A stretch of DNA of 47,636 nt, taken from contig JAYZLP010000040.1 of assembly GCA_036154155.1 (NCBI GenBank), forward strand, positions 1 to 47,636, read 5' to 3'. The position numbers and the translations under genes are program-made. The notes beneath the pieces are model-generated. The model had not been told where the DNA came from, did no database searches, and saw only the letters and a program-made list of their open reading frames with translations. The stretch comes from MGIIb-O5 sp036154155. Its GTDB lineage: Archaea; Thermoplasmatota; Poseidoniia; Poseidoniales; Thalassarchaeaceae. This document shows, in pieces, positions 23,675 to 33,321 of this stretch. Every line of letters begins with the position of its first letter. Position 1 is the stretch's first letter.

Positions 23675-26600
23675 ATGTTCGCAGCGGAGCGTATGGTGAT
23701 GAGCGGGAGAAATGGAGCGCAGGCAATCTATGACTCGGCCCGCCTGAGCGACGAGATTGCCGCCTATCAGAAGTGGCTCGACGAGAAGGCTGAGGAGGAG
23801 TATCTACTGGCTTCTGAGGCGAAGTCCAAAGGACTTGACTTTAGCAGGGACATCGAGATACCGAGAGCTGCTGATCTAGCCAGTAGGACAGAGAAGCTGC
23901 TCGAGGAGTACCTCAAGGGACTGAAGATTGAGGACGATCTTCGGGAGCTACTGGGATCTACAGACAGGGAAAGCGCTTCCATACAAATTGCAGTTGATGT
24001 TGCCAGGAAGATGCATGTGAGGGACGGCGACCTGAGGGACGCAATAGACTGTGGGTTGAGGGTAGGCCTCGCAGTTCTAACAGAGGCCGTTCTTGTTGCA
24101 CCCTTGGATGGAATTGGCGCGGTCCGCATACTGAACAACGTTGACGGATCGGAGTTCCTTTCTATCGACTTCTGCGGCCCCATAAGGGCTGCTGGAGGTA
24201 CTGCTCAAGCGCTGTGTGTCCTGATTGGGGACATGATCAGGAGAGAGCTTGGAATAGGCAGATACGTCCCATCGACCCCAGAAGTTGAGAGGGTGAAGGA
24301 GGAGTTCGGGCTCTACAGGGTGGGACTGCAGTACAAGCCCCCTCCAGAGGAGGTCGAGACCATAGTAAGAGCGTGTCCAGTGATGGTCAATGGCGAGGAG
24401 ACCGAGAGACAGGAATGTGCCGGATACAAGGAGATCAGGAACGTCCAGAACGAGAACGGTTCATTCAGAACGCGTGTGAGGGGCGGCGTCCTGTTGGTGA
24501 TTGGGGAGGGACTCTGCCTGAAGGCCCCGAAGATCGTCAAGCACACGGAGAGAATGAGGATCCCCGGTTGGGATTTCATCTCACAATTTGCCGAGAAAGG
24601 GAAGCCCCAGGAAGACAAAACTGGTGACTTCAAGAGTCGCGCAATACCAAAAATTTCTCGCTATATGGATGATGTGATAGCGGGTAGGCCCATTTTCGGC
24701 GAGCCAGGCGAGCCAGGCGGTTTCAGACTCAGATACGGGCGTAGCCGCGCTACTGGCCTAGCCGCTGCAGGCATGAATCCCATTTCCATGGAAGCGGCAG
24801 GTGGATTCATTTCAGTCGGGACCCAGATGAAGATAGAAAGGCCAGGGAAGGCCTGTGCTGTGACTCCCTGCGTAGATGTAGATGGGCCGACCGTTCTATT
24901 GTCTGATGGGGAATACAGAATGATTTCTTCTTTGGCCGAATGGGATTCCGTCAAGGACGAAGTTGTCTCTATTTGGGACAATGGAGAGATTCTGATGGGA
25001 CTAGGTGAGTTCCTTGAGAACAACAAGGATCTCGTTCCTTCGGCATATAACAGGGACTGGTGGGCTGCAGATCTTGTAGATTCAATTGACCATCCAGAAA
25101 AGGTATTGAGATTGGCTGAGATACTAGATTGTGAAAGAGGCAAGCTACCTCCCGGAGTCCCATTCAATGGGGCGATAAATAGAGGGGGCGAAAGCGATCT
25201 AGAGAGGAGTTGGAGACGTAGGGATTGGTATGTTTTCCTCAGGGACTTAGAGCTCACATGGGAACAATGCAGGGGGATTTGTGGGGATTTCGGAACTGCG
25301 GTTCCACCTCCATGGAATCTCTGGTGGGCCGATCTGCCGATATCATTTGCACCTCCCCTCATCGATTCATTGATTCATTCCGAGGTGGGGAGCGAGGGTC
25401 TGAGGATTAGGGGTGCTGCAGAGGGCTGGGGGCCTGATGGGAGCGTCGGAGATTTAGATATCGAAGAAGAAGGCCATGAGAAGTGGCCTAGATGGACATC
25501 TGTACGAATGCACGGGGTGACCAAATCATCCCTGATGACATTGGGATTGCAGCATATTCACGATGGAGGCGATATTCTGATTCCAAAGAATTGGGAGAGC
25601 CTTCTTGATGGCCTAGGCCTAGAACAAAGGGATGGAGGGATTGTTCCAGTAGTGGAATCTGGGCCGCATATATCGAGTAGGATTCAGAGGATTAAGGAGT
25701 CGAACGCGGTTATCAGAGAAGAGGAGGAGAGGCTAGCAGATTTGGAGGCAAGGCGTGCAGTGGCTAGGGTGGAAGCCACAACCGCAGCGATGCAGTCTGG
25801 AAAGGGCACTTTGGAAACTGAAGCTATCGGTGACGAGGCAGCGGAGAAGATTGAGGATCAGGGGCCCAGAGATTCTGCGGCACTAAGGAATTCTAGAGTG
25901 CTTCTTGATGGTCATGAGGTTGAAAGGTGCCTGTGGCTAGTTCGAAATCTTTCACAGATGAGGTGGGAGAATTCTGTACCATGCAGGATTGGGGCCAGGA
26001 TGGGTAGGCCCGAGAAGTCAGGAGTCAGGGAGATGAAACCATTGGTTCACGCACTCTATCCGATAGCAGAGAATGGGGGCCCTCAGAGGCTCCTTGGGCA
26101 TGCTTCTTCCAAGGGAAATCTCAGAGTTCAGCTAGGACCTAGGATTTGCGAGGATTGTGGAAGAGAGTCGCCTCATATCAGATGTCATAATCGCCCGGAT
26201 CCACATGTAGCTGTCGAATGCGGCGGAAGGACGATTGAGAGGCGGGGAAGGGGTGCAAAAAGGAGGAGGAAGGGGGAATTGACGAATGTGCCCCTCTCTT
26301 CCATTCTAGAGGTTAAGAGGAGGGCTCTGGGAATGGATAGGCTCCCAGGAAAGGTGAAGGCCGTGAAGGGACTTATCTCGGTAGGGCAGACGCCCGAGCC
26401 GCTGGAGAAGGGACTACTCAGGGCGAAGCATGGTGTGTCGGTCTTTCGGGACGGCACAGCGAGATACGACATGAGTGACGTTCCTATTACTCACTTCAAA
26501 CCGAGCGAGATTGGAACCCCCTGGAAGGTTCTCTATGAGCTTGGTTATACTCACGACATGTACGGAGAAACGCTTTCTTCGGATGACCAAATACTGGAGC

Positions 26601-27664
26601 TGCTTCCACAGGACTTCGTTCCTTCCACCCGATCAATAGACCACCTTCTATCGACATGCAATTTCGTGGATGACCTCCTGGTGAGGTTCTACGGGATGGA
26701 GCCGTTCTACAACGCGACAACCGAGGCCGACCTAGTTGGCCAGCTTGCCATAGGCCTAGCACCTCACACATCTGGAGGAGTTCTTTGTAGGATAGTCGGT
26801 TGGACGTCTTCCTCCGCAGGCTATGCCCACCCTCTATTTCACGCAGCCAAGAGGAGGAACTGTGACGGGGATGAGGATAGCATAATGCTACTGCTAGACG
26901 GATTGCTCAATTTCTCCAAGGAGATACTTCCGGCAGGGAGAGGGGGGAGGATGGACGCCCCTCTTGTCCTGACAACAAGATTGAACCCCAAAGAGATTGA
27001 CAAAGAGGCACTCAATGTCGATTGTTCTTGGGGCTACCCCCGGTCATTCTACGAGGCGACTCTTTCTCAGCCCCACCCCAATGAGGCCTCTTCACTGGTA
27101 GACCTGGTAAGCGACAGGCTTGGTAGCATAGGAGACATCAGGGGATATGGCTGGACGCATGACTCAGGGAATCTGGATGCAGGGCCCGTAAACTCGGCCT
27201 ACAAGACGCTGGAAACGATGAACGACAAAATGACCGAGCAGCTTGCTCTGGGAAGTCGACTGAGGTCCGTAAGTGTCAGGAGGGTTGCTTCGCAGGTGAT
27301 CGAGTCACACTTCTTGCCAGATATGCGAGGGAATCTTATGGCATTCACCAGGCAAAAGGTCCGCTGTGTGAAATGTGGTCATTCCTACAGGAGAATGCCA
27401 TTGGCGGGCAAGTGCGTTCAGAGGGTGGCCGGATCCGTAGGGTTCTCCGGCACTGAGGACGGCGAGTCATCCTGCAAGGGGAATGTGGTCCTGACGGTTT
27501 CCGAGGGTGCCGTAAGGAAATACATCAAGGTAACCAAGGAGGTAATGGAAAGTTACGGTGTGGACGACTATACGAAGCAGAGGGTCGAGTGGATGTCGGA
27601 AAGTGTGGATTCGCTATTCAGCAATGACTCGGTGACTGTGATGACTCTGGAGGACTTCATCTGA
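23675..27664 (+). CDS. polC: DNA polymerase II (PolD) large subunit DP2
   Basis: Catalytic subunit of the archaeal replicative polymerase PolD. The 1329 residues show DP2 sequence throughout: VAPLDGIGAVRI, GPIRAAGGTAQAL near the N-terminus, the Mg-binding loop AKRRNCDGDEDS, DAPLVLTTRLNPKEIDKEALNVDCSWGYP, and a C-terminal zinc-binding region (VRCVKCGHSYRRMP). The site in AKRRNCDGDEDS where many archaeal DP2 proteins carry an intein is uninterrupted. The C-terminus MTLEDFI resembles a PCNA-interacting peptide without its Gln. The ATGs at 23675 and 23693 are both possible starts. The small subunit DP1 is not in the window. Its stop abuts the stop of the convergent mptE-like gene. Confidence 0.97.
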   Translation: MFAAERMVMSGRNGAQAIYDSARLSDEIAAYQKWLDEKAEEEYLLASEAKSKGLDFSRDIEIPRAADLASRTEKLLEEYLKGLKIEDDLRELLGSTDRESASIQIAVDVARKMHVRDGDLRDAIDCGLRVGLAVLTEAVLVAPLDGIGAVRILNNVDGSEFLSIDFCGPIRAAGGTAQALCVLIGDMIRRELGIGRYVPSTPEVERVKEEFGLYRVGLQYKPPPEEVETIVRACPVMVNGEETERQECAGYKEIRNVQNENGSFRTRVRGGVLLVIGEGLCLKAPKIVKHTERMRIPGWDFISQFAEKGKPQEDKTGDFKSRAIPKISRYMDDVIAGRPIFGEPGEPGGFRLRYGRSRATGLAAAGMNPISMEAAGGFISVGTQMKIERPGKACAVTPCVDVDGPTVLLSDGEYRMISSLAEWDSVKDEVVSIWDNGEILMGLGEFLENNKDLVPSAYNRDWWAADLVDSIDHPEKVLRLAEILDCERGKLPPGVPFNGAINRGGESDLERSWRRRDWYVFLRDLELTWEQCRGICGDFGTAVPPPWNLWWADLPISFAPPLIDSLIHSEVGSEGLRIRGAAEGWGPDGSVGDLDIEEEGHEKWPRWTSVRMHGVTKSSLMTLGLQHIHDGGDILIPKNWESLLDGLGLEQRDGGIVPVVESGPHISSRIQRIKESNAVIREEEERLADLEARRAVARVEATTAAMQSGKGTLETEAIGDEAAEKIEDQGPRDSAALRNSRVLLDGHEVERCLWLVRNLSQMRWENSVPCRIGARMGRPEKSGVREMKPLVHALYPIAENGGPQRLLGHASSKGNLRVQLGPRICEDCGRESPHIRCHNRPDPHVAVECGGRTIERRGRGAKRRRKGELTNVPLSSILEVKRRALGMDRLPGKVKAVKGLISVGQTPEPLEKGLLRAKHGVSVFRDGTARYDMSDVPITHFKPSEIGTPWKVLYELGYTHDMYGETLSSDDQILELLPQDFVPSTRSIDHLLSTCNFVDDLLVRFYGMEPFYNATTEADLVGQLAIGLAPHTSGGVLCRIVGWTSSSAGYAHPLFHAAKRRNCDGDEDSIMLLLDGLLNFSKEILPAGRGGRMDAPLVLTTRLNPKEIDKEALNVDCSWGYPRSFYEATLSQPHPNEASSLVDLVSDRLGSIGDIRGYGWTHDSGNLDAGPVNSAYKTLETMNDKMTEQLALGSRLRSVSVRRVASQVIESHFLPDMRGNLMAFTRQKVRCVKCGHSYRRMPLAGKCVQRVAGSVGFSGTEDGESSCKGNVVLTVSEGAVRKYIKVTKEVMESYGVDDYTKQRVEWMSESVDSLFSNDSVTVMTLEDFI

Positions 27665-28423
27665 TTAGAATTCGAGTTCCAGGATTCTCAGTATCTTCTC
27701 CATCCATCCAAGTTTCACGATTTTTTGTTCGGGATCTGTCTTCCCCGACCACCTTCCAACGATATCAGTCCTAGTTCCGAGCATTCTAATCCTCTCGATG
27801 GGGACTCCCAGTGATCTGACAATGCAAGCAGCCCTGTCTCCGTCAGTGAATCCACCTGGATTGTGTATTCCCTGAATAATATCGGGTGTTTGGTGGGTGA
27901 GAACTAGGGGCGGGGGTGTGGGTGAAGAAGCGGCTATTTCCAGCAATTCTCTCCAGTCTTCCGAATTATCGCCATGTGCGTGCAAGAATACGGGAATCCC
28001 CCTCTTCACTGCAGCAATCGTCCCCTCGCCTCCGTCTGCATCACTGACAAGGAACGCCAATCTAGACCATGCCCTCTCTGATGTTGTCTCTGGAAGTAGG
28101 GAAAGGACCCCGGTGGCTCCATCAGCAGCCACTAGAAGGGTGGGCTCGTCGAGAATAGCGACCAACTCATCGATCTCTATGGCGGCACCCAGGATGGCGA
28201 CTTCTTGCTCACGTAGAACTATTCTACGTTGTATTCCAGCGACAGTAGAGGCCCTCTGGAACCTAGACCAGGACTCGATGTCTGTTGACTCTACTGCGGC
28301 CAGTAGGTCATTGGCGCTATCCTCATCTTGGTCGAGATCCCAACCGAAATGGGCGCGTATTTCGTCTTGCATGGGGACTAGGCTATTGTTGACTGGGGTC
28401 AGGTCAGTGGGCCTCTCCTTCAT
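27665..28423 (-). CDS. mptE: MptE-like 6-hydroxymethylpterin pyrophosphokinase (DUF115)
   Basis: 252 residues from the ATG at 28423. It has the archaeal MptE/DUF115 pattern: LLVAADGATGVL, FLVSDADGGEG (metal/ATP Asp residues), VFLHAHGDNSEDW, LVLTHQTP, and NPGGFTDGDRAACIVRSLGV near the C-terminus. MptE transfers pyrophosphate to 6-hydroxymethyl-dihydropterin on the way to tetrahydrofolate or methanopterin-type cofactors. The open frame continues to 28567 but overlaps the priL start, so the shorter form was chosen. The gene is divergent from priL and convergent, with no gap, with DP2. Confidence 0.85.
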   Translation of the reverse strand: MKERPTDLTPVNNSLVPMQDEIRAHFGWDLDQDEDSANDLLAAVESTDIESWSRFQRASTVAGIQRRIVLREQEVAILGAAIEIDELVAILDEPTLLVAADGATGVLSLLPETTSERAWSRLAFLVSDADGGEGTIAAVKRGIPVFLHAHGDNSEDWRELLEIAASSPTPPPLVLTHQTPDIIQGIHNPGGFTDGDRAACIVRSLGVPIERIRMLGTRTDIVGRWSGKTDPEQKIVKLGWMEKILRILELEF

Positions 28424-28489
28424 GCTCTCTCCAGTGGAAGGGCTCGGTGAGTGTTGAAGAACCCTCTTTGTCCACTGAGAACTGTGCCG

Positions 28490-29659
28490 ATGCCGCTTAA
28501 CCCTCCGGAGATAGGAGACTTGGGTCTCCTCTCGAGGTACCCTATGCTCCCTCAAGGCAGGGAGCACATGAGATCTGTTCTAACTGAGAATGGTATTTCC
28601 GTGGAGGATCTGATAGAGGCCCCCTGGCTGGAAGATGTCAGGAACAGGGGGAGATTGCGGCTTCTTGAGTCTGTGATGCACAAGGACGGAGTAGATACTG
28701 CCACGGTTGTTGATCTCTCTACGGACTTGGGCAGAATGACTGAGTCGCTTTCCTTCCTGCATGCGATGCTTGTGGTCTGTGCGTCCTTCGACGAGCGTCT
28801 GCTAGCTCGATGGATTGAAGGCGAGGCGAGCAGGGCCGACCAGCTTTTCGGGATGGACACCGGTAATTTCAGCACAATTGCTACTTCCTACATTTCCGGG
28901 CTGAGGGAGGAACAATCAGGGGATTCAATGGAGGTCGTTTATTGGGTACCAATGTCCGACTTCATCGAGTTGTGCCCGCGAATCTCTGGCAACTACTGGA
29001 GGTTGGCTAATCGCCCTGTCAGTGAGGGGTGGGTATGCATGAACGCTTCAGCAGGAGAAGATAGCAGGCAAAGGACATCGAGACTCCTCAAGGAGCGTGT
29101 CAGAGAGTACCTGGATAGGTCTTGTAGAGAACGGATGGAGAGGATGGACGATGAGTTCGCGGCCCTCTTCTCGGAGCCTGTTGAGAGAATCACGGGCCTC
29201 CTATCAGAGAGAGTGAGTGCAGAGATGCCGATGTCTGCGGCGGTGAGGGAGGATTGGCCCCCGTGCTTCGAATCCGCAGTATCCGAATTGAATCAGGGAG
29301 TAAACGTGAATCACGTTGGGAGGGTTTTCCTAGCGTCCTTCTCAAGATCCCTGGGGCATTCGCAAGAGCAGACGTGCGCCTTTTTCTCGGGTGCCCCCGA
29401 CTACAATGCAGAGACAACTTCCTACCAAGTAGCGCATGTTTACGAAAGGGAGTACACACCACATGGCTGCGCGTCACTGAAAACTTCAGCTAGATGCCCT
29501 GTAAACGTCGGCGATGATAGTCTGTGCGACCAAGAGTGGTTGACTCACCCGCTGAAATATCTGAGGGCCAAGCAGCGACGTAGGTTTCAGGCGCCCAGTG
29601 ATGTGGAGACAGCGCAAGAATCGGAGACTAAGGAGCGCGTTTCAGGCAATTCTTCATAG
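28490..29659 (+). CDS. priL: DNA primase large subunit
   Basis: Regulatory and Fe-S subunit of the archaeal/eukaryotic-type primase that starts DNA strands. From ATG 28490 it is 389 residues. The N-terminus (LGLLSRYPMLPQGREHM) and the C-terminal 4Fe-4S domain are recognisable: WPPCFESAVSEL, then AFFSGAPDYNAETTSYQVAHVYE, GCASLKTSARCPV and SLCDQEWLTHPLKYL, giving four conserved Cys. The ATG at 28451 is rejected because the added residues lie over the divergent gene and are unlike PriL. PriS is not in the window. Confidence 0.92.
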   Translation: MPLNPPEIGDLGLLSRYPMLPQGREHMRSVLTENGISVEDLIEAPWLEDVRNRGRLRLLESVMHKDGVDTATVVDLSTDLGRMTESLSFLHAMLVVCASFDERLLARWIEGEASRADQLFGMDTGNFSTIATSYISGLREEQSGDSMEVVYWVPMSDFIELCPRISGNYWRLANRPVSEGWVCMNASAGEDSRQRTSRLLKERVREYLDRSCRERMERMDDEFAALFSEPVERITGLLSERVSAEMPMSAAVREDWPPCFESAVSELNQGVNVNHVGRVFLASFSRSLGHSQEQTCAFFSGAPDYNAETTSYQVAHVYEREYTPHGCASLKTSARCPVNVGDDSLCDQEWLTHPLKYLRAKQRRRFQAPSDVETAQESETKERVSGNSS

Positions 29660-29698
29660 CGTCATTGATACTATCGACTAGCGAGGGGGAGAGGTCAG

Positions 29699-30877
29699 AT
29701 GGTCCGAACACTTGTTCTAACAGTCGATAGGGACAACGACCTCGGTGTCAAGGCCGGCATCAGGGGGCCTGTGATTGGGCGGAAGGCCACTCTCGCAGCG
29801 GCCCTCAGACTTGGGCTGGCGGATCCAGAGGAGTCGGACACCAATGCAATACTAGGAGCGTTGCATCGGCATGACAAGCTCAACGAGGAGGTTGTGGGGG
29901 ACGATGAGGTTCAGATTGCCCTTCTGACAGGAGACGTCAGAGTAGGAGCACGGAGCGACAGGGCAATTGCCATACAATTGGATGAGGTGATTCAAGAGTT
30001 CCAGCCCGACAGGGCCATCCTGATTACAGATGGGGCGGATGACGAGGTTGCTCTTCCCATCATTACATCGAGAGTTAGGGTCGACCACGTTGAGAAGATA
30101 ATTGTAAGGCAGTCAAAGGGGATAGAGAGCACGTACTACTACGTAGTAAAGGCGATTGAGGACCCCCGTTGGCGGGCTCGCTTGCTAGTTCCGATTGCTG
30201 CGGTAATGATAATCCTGGGACTCGGGCTTATACTTCCAAACGGTACACAACTGATTGGGGCGATGCCCCTGATCTTTGGAATATGGGTCCTAGCCAAGGG
30301 ACTTGGTTGGGAGCAGCAACTGGATAGGCTGCTTGGAGACATGCGTTCGGCTGCTAGTGGAAGCCTGCTTACCACTCTCCTATGGGCCCTAGCATTGGTG
30401 TCTCTGATAATTGGGGCGGTCACTGTAATCCAGGTTTTCTATGGTACATCATTGGAAATTGAGGAATGGGCGGCGGCAATTCTTCCCGATTCCACGGGGT
30501 TCGATATCGGGGCGGTGAACAATGACATCGCGGTTTGGGTGATTGCCATCGACAATGCCCTTTCTTGGTTCCTAGTGGCTTTCTTCTCCCTTTTCCTTTC
30601 TCTAGGCGTCCTTAGGTGGAAAGAAGGCTCATTCACAGGGCAGAGCGTCATGCTCCTGGCCACCGGGGCAGTGGCTTACTTCGTAATATCGGCGATCAAT
30701 GAAGTTGCACTGGGGATGCTGGGCGGCCAGGACCTGAATCTGAGCGTTAAATCGGTATCTGATACTTGGTCGATACCCGTGTTGGCTATCCTTGGAAGAT
30801 ATCTGCTAAGTGTCATGGTTGAATCATTGACTGAGGATGAAGAGGGCTCGATGGAGAACCAATTCTACGGAGTCTAG
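29699..30877 (+). CDS. DUF373 family membrane protein
   Basis: 392 residues. The soluble N-terminal part (VRTLVLTVDRDNDLGVKAGIRGPVIGRKATLAAALRLGLADPEESDTNAI...) followed by ALLTGDVRVGARSDRAIAIQLDEV and ILITDGADDEVALPII is the DUF373 signature, restricted to archaea. From about residue 160 there are six or seven membrane helices. A GAGAGGT stretch lies just before the ATG. No biochemical role is established. Its stop overlaps the convergent zinc-ribbon gene by four bases. Confidence 0.9.
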   Translation: MVRTLVLTVDRDNDLGVKAGIRGPVIGRKATLAAALRLGLADPEESDTNAILGALHRHDKLNEEVVGDDEVQIALLTGDVRVGARSDRAIAIQLDEVIQEFQPDRAILITDGADDEVALPIITSRVRVDHVEKIIVRQSKGIESTYYYVVKAIEDPRWRARLLVPIAAVMIILGLGLILPNGTQLIGAMPLIFGIWVLAKGLGWEQQLDRLLGDMRSAASGSLLTTLLWALALVSLIIGAVTVIQVFYGTSLEIEEWAAAILPDSTGFDIGAVNNDIAVWVIAIDNALSWFLVAFFSLFLSLGVLRWKEGSFTGQSVMLLATGAVAYFVISAINEVALGMLGGQDLNLSVKSVSDTWSIPVLAILGRYLLSVMVESLTEDEEGSMENQFYGV

Positions 30878-31302
30878 ACTTCGAAAGTTGAGTCCATCAT
30901 GCAAGACGGACATGTAACTCTGATGGGACGTGTAGACGGGATTCCCAGGGCAGCATTGCAATGTGGACAGAGTATCGCCTGCTCGACTCCTTCCTGTCTC
31001 TTTTTTCCAGCTTGGCTTGGATCGTAGGTAAATCTGTACTTGTGAGTTTCTTGGAGGAAATTTGGCGAGCCCTCTCCTTCATTCCCGGTAGCCTTGAACT
31101 TCGATTTTCTCTCGGGAATGGAGACTGGCTGATTTGTGGCTTGGGGGGGCTTCTTCGGTCCGTTCTGAAAATCTTCTAGCTCGGATAGTATCTCAGATAC
31201 GGTCATGTTGAGTTCCTTGGATGCTCTGTCTATCGCGAGGGTTCTCTCGTAGTCCCCCATTCCAACGAACTGCTGGAGGATTACTGCCGGTATCTTCGCC
31301 AT
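30874..31302 (-). CDS. Small zinc-ribbon protein, function unknown
   Basis: 142 residues from the ATG at 31302. A helical N-terminal half (AKIPAVILQQFVGMGDYERTLAIDRASKELNMTVSEILSELEDF) is joined by a polar Pro/Lys-rich linker to a C-terminal zinc ribbon, CPHC...CPSC. The open frame extends to 31755, but that part lies antisense to NreA and looks like a shadow. The gene is divergent from nreA with 91 bp between. I do not recognise the family; zinc ribbon plus a helical domain would fit a nucleic-acid or ribosome-associated factor. Confidence 0.75.
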   Translation of the reverse strand: MAKIPAVILQQFVGMGDYERTLAIDRASKELNMTVSEILSELEDFQNGPKKPPQATNQPVSIPERKSKFKATGNEGEGSPNFLQETHKYRFTYDPSQAGKKRQEGVEQAILCPHCNAALGIPSTRPIRVTCPSCMMDSTFEV

Positions 31303-31393
31303 GAGGCTGCGACAAAAGGACCCCCTTTCAATCTCGTCCCACCCCTGTTCATCGTACGCTATCCCTAAGAGCGTCCGATTTGATTGCACGTTG

Positions 31394-32614
31394 ATGTTCC
31401 CCGAGTGCATAGAGTGCCGAGGGACCAAGGGGCTGTGCGGAATAGACCCATGCCCCCTCCTCTCCGAAGTGAGGAGCAGGCTGCCTGTGTCGGAGGCTTC
31501 GAAAGTTGTCGAGGTGTCAGGCCCTAGTCCCCCCTCGATGTTTGTCGGGAGGTATGGATATCCAGATGTCAGGGCCGGCCTCACTGCTTCATTGAGTCCG
31601 GATGAGAGGTTTTCGGAGACGACAGGAGGGGATCCGGCCGAGATGTTCGGAAGGCCGTTGGAAGAGGTGGCAGCAAGACATGCCGGCCTTATCACAGGGG
31701 GAAGGAGGATGGGTGTTTCAAGTGCTGTTTCTCCAGATTTGGTACTGGAGGCCACTCAACTAGTTGCCAAGTCGTCTTCTAGCGTGGAAATTGAGCTTGA
31801 CTTCGCCAGACCTGTTGCCGTGGGTGGCAACCCCACTTTTGACAGCATGAGCACCCCCTTGGGTCCTGCGGGGGAAGTCGTCAGAGCAGAGGTGATAGGG
31901 AACGCGAAGATTTCGAGGAAGATAGACTCAATTACAGATGAGGTGGATGTTCTAGCATCAGAGGCGATGGGGGAGCTCGTAGATTCTGGTACCGGGGAGG
32001 CCCAGATTTCGAGGATGCTGTCCTCAGGCCTGCTGGGGAGGGAGGAGAGTAGGAAACTTGTTCCCACCAGATGGGGAATTACTGCAACGGACGACACCCT
32101 CGGGAAGAGGTTGTGGGACAGAGTAAGGATACTTCCATCGTTGGACAAAGTGTTGGTCTTCGAAGCAGAATATCTGGACAATAGATTCCACATTGTCCTC
32201 ACGCCTGGAAGTTGGGCCTTCCATATGATGGAGGCTTGGACAGGTGGTTCACTGTGGTCAGAAAGCGGCAGGGTTCTTGGGGACTGGGAGGAGGGTGTGC
32301 CTAGGACGAAGTATGCTAGCAGGGTTACTGGGGCATATTACTCGGCGAGGCTGGGGGTACTGGAATACTTGGAGTCGATTGGGAGGTCTGGTGCCTGTCT
32401 GATCTGGAGGGACATTGGCCCAGGCTACTGGGCCCCTGTTGGGGTGTGGCTAATACGTGAGACGGTAAGAGAGGCCCTTAGGGGGAAAGGGAGGAGGTTC
32501 GATTCCCTTGATGCCGCGATTGGGTTCATGTCCGATAGGGTTTCTTCGCCGAATGAGCTTAGGGGTTCATGGTTCGCGAACAGGAGCATCCAGATTAGAT
32601 TGGATGCATTCTAG
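31394..32614 (+). CDS. nreA: DNA repair protein NreA
   Basis: 406 residues from ATG 31394. The zinc-binding start MFPECIECRGTKGLCGIDPCPLL and following SGPSPPSMFVGRYGYPDVRAGL are typical of archaeal NreA/NreB. It ends in QIRLDAF, a C-terminal PCNA-interacting peptide (Gln-Xaa-Xaa-Leu-Xaa-Xaa-Phe), as described for Haloferax NreA, which acts in repair of damage such as that from mitomycin C. The frame extends upstream to 31301; the shorter start is preferred because the family begins at the Cys cluster. The stop overlaps the convergent HTH-10 gene by four bases. Confidence 0.93.
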   Translation: MFPECIECRGTKGLCGIDPCPLLSEVRSRLPVSEASKVVEVSGPSPPSMFVGRYGYPDVRAGLTASLSPDERFSETTGGDPAEMFGRPLEEVAARHAGLITGGRRMGVSSAVSPDLVLEATQLVAKSSSSVEIELDFARPVAVGGNPTFDSMSTPLGPAGEVVRAEVIGNAKISRKIDSITDEVDVLASEAMGELVDSGTGEAQISRMLSSGLLGREESRKLVPTRWGITATDDTLGKRLWDRVRILPSLDKVLVFEAEYLDNRFHIVLTPGSWAFHMMEAWTGGSLWSESGRVLGDWEEGVPRTKYASRVTGAYYSARLGVLEYLESIGRSGACLIWRDIGPGYWAPVGVWLIRETVREALRGKGRRFDSLDAAIGFMSDRVSSPNELRGSWFANRSIQIRLDAF

Positions 32615-33270
32615 TTCGACTTTCCTAGGAAGTCCCCGACTATCTCGCTCTCTGCCTTAATTAGCTGCTCGGCGACTGTTGATTTGGAGAGTCCGAGTTT
32701 GCTTGCAAGCCCCCTTATCGATACCTTCTTCGGAACTTCGTACCAGCCGCTCTTGTATGCTAGCTTCAGTATTCTGTACTGTTGTAGAGTGGGGCCGCTC
32801 TGGGCTATTCCCTCGGAATTCGTGGCCTTGGTGACTCTCTCGATTGGTATTGCTTCCCTGATTGATCTCAAGAAGGAGACCATGGAAGATTGCCTCCCAG
32901 CTACTTGGACCACGAGGCCGTTGCTCGTCAGGTTTGTTCCCGCTAGGATTGTGAGGTCCCCATTCTCGAAGAATCTTCCAATAAAGTCCCTTGAGAACTC
33001 GAGAGAAATCAAGTGATGGGTCAGATAGTCGGTCTGCCATTCCTCTAGTATCTCTACTATTGTCACCCCTGGCATGCTGAAACCTGCCTGTGGACAGTCC
33101 CCATCAGCGGTGATGCACTCACACATTATTCGCAAATTTCCCCCCTCTACGCCGAGGGTTCCCCTGTAGTCCCAGCTTATGCTGTTCATAGCAATAGCAG
33201 CGCGGGAGTCGTGGATTATTGAGGGGGCCGCGCACTCGACTCTGACCGCCCTCATGGAAATCCTCATCAC
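32611..33270 (-). CDS. HTH-10 (bacterio-opsin activator-type) transcription regulator
   Basis: 219 residues. The C-terminal 60 residues carry the Bat/HTH-10 pattern: TLQQYRILKLAYKSGWYEVPKKVSIRGLASKLGLSKSTVAEQLIKAESEIV. The N-terminal 150 residues form a Bat-associated-like sensing region with several Cys (CECITADGDC) but no PAS or GAF motif that I can identify. A GTG at 33270 is followed directly by ATG at 33267, either of which may start translation. It lies 51 bp downstream of the giant surface-protein gene on the same strand, so it may share its transcript. Confidence 0.88.
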   Translation of the reverse strand: MMRISMRAVRVECAAPSIIHDSRAAIAMNSISWDYRGTLGVEGGNLRIMCECITADGDCPQAGFSMPGVTIVEILEEWQTDYLTHHLISLEFSRDFIGRFFENGDLTILAGTNLTSNGLVVQVAGRQSSMVSFLRSIREAIPIERVTKATNSEGIAQSGPTLQQYRILKLAYKSGWYEVPKKVSIRGLASKLGLSKSTVAEQLIKAESEIVGDFLGKSN

Positions 33271-33321
33271 CCCAGTGTATTGTGGAGGTTATCAAATTGC
33301 TTCATAGTTGCTAATCCAGAA

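Noticed and set aside
24661..25362. 233-codon minus-strand frame inside DP2
   Set aside because: Ser/Leu/Pro-rich shadow opposite well-conserved polymerase sequence.
26840..26880. Intein in DP2
   Set aside because: The conserved insertion site AKRRNCDGDED is uninterrupted.
31303..31755. N-terminal extension of the zinc-ribbon protein
   Set aside because: This part lies antisense to conserved NreA sequence and has shadow-like Ser/Leu/Pro composition.
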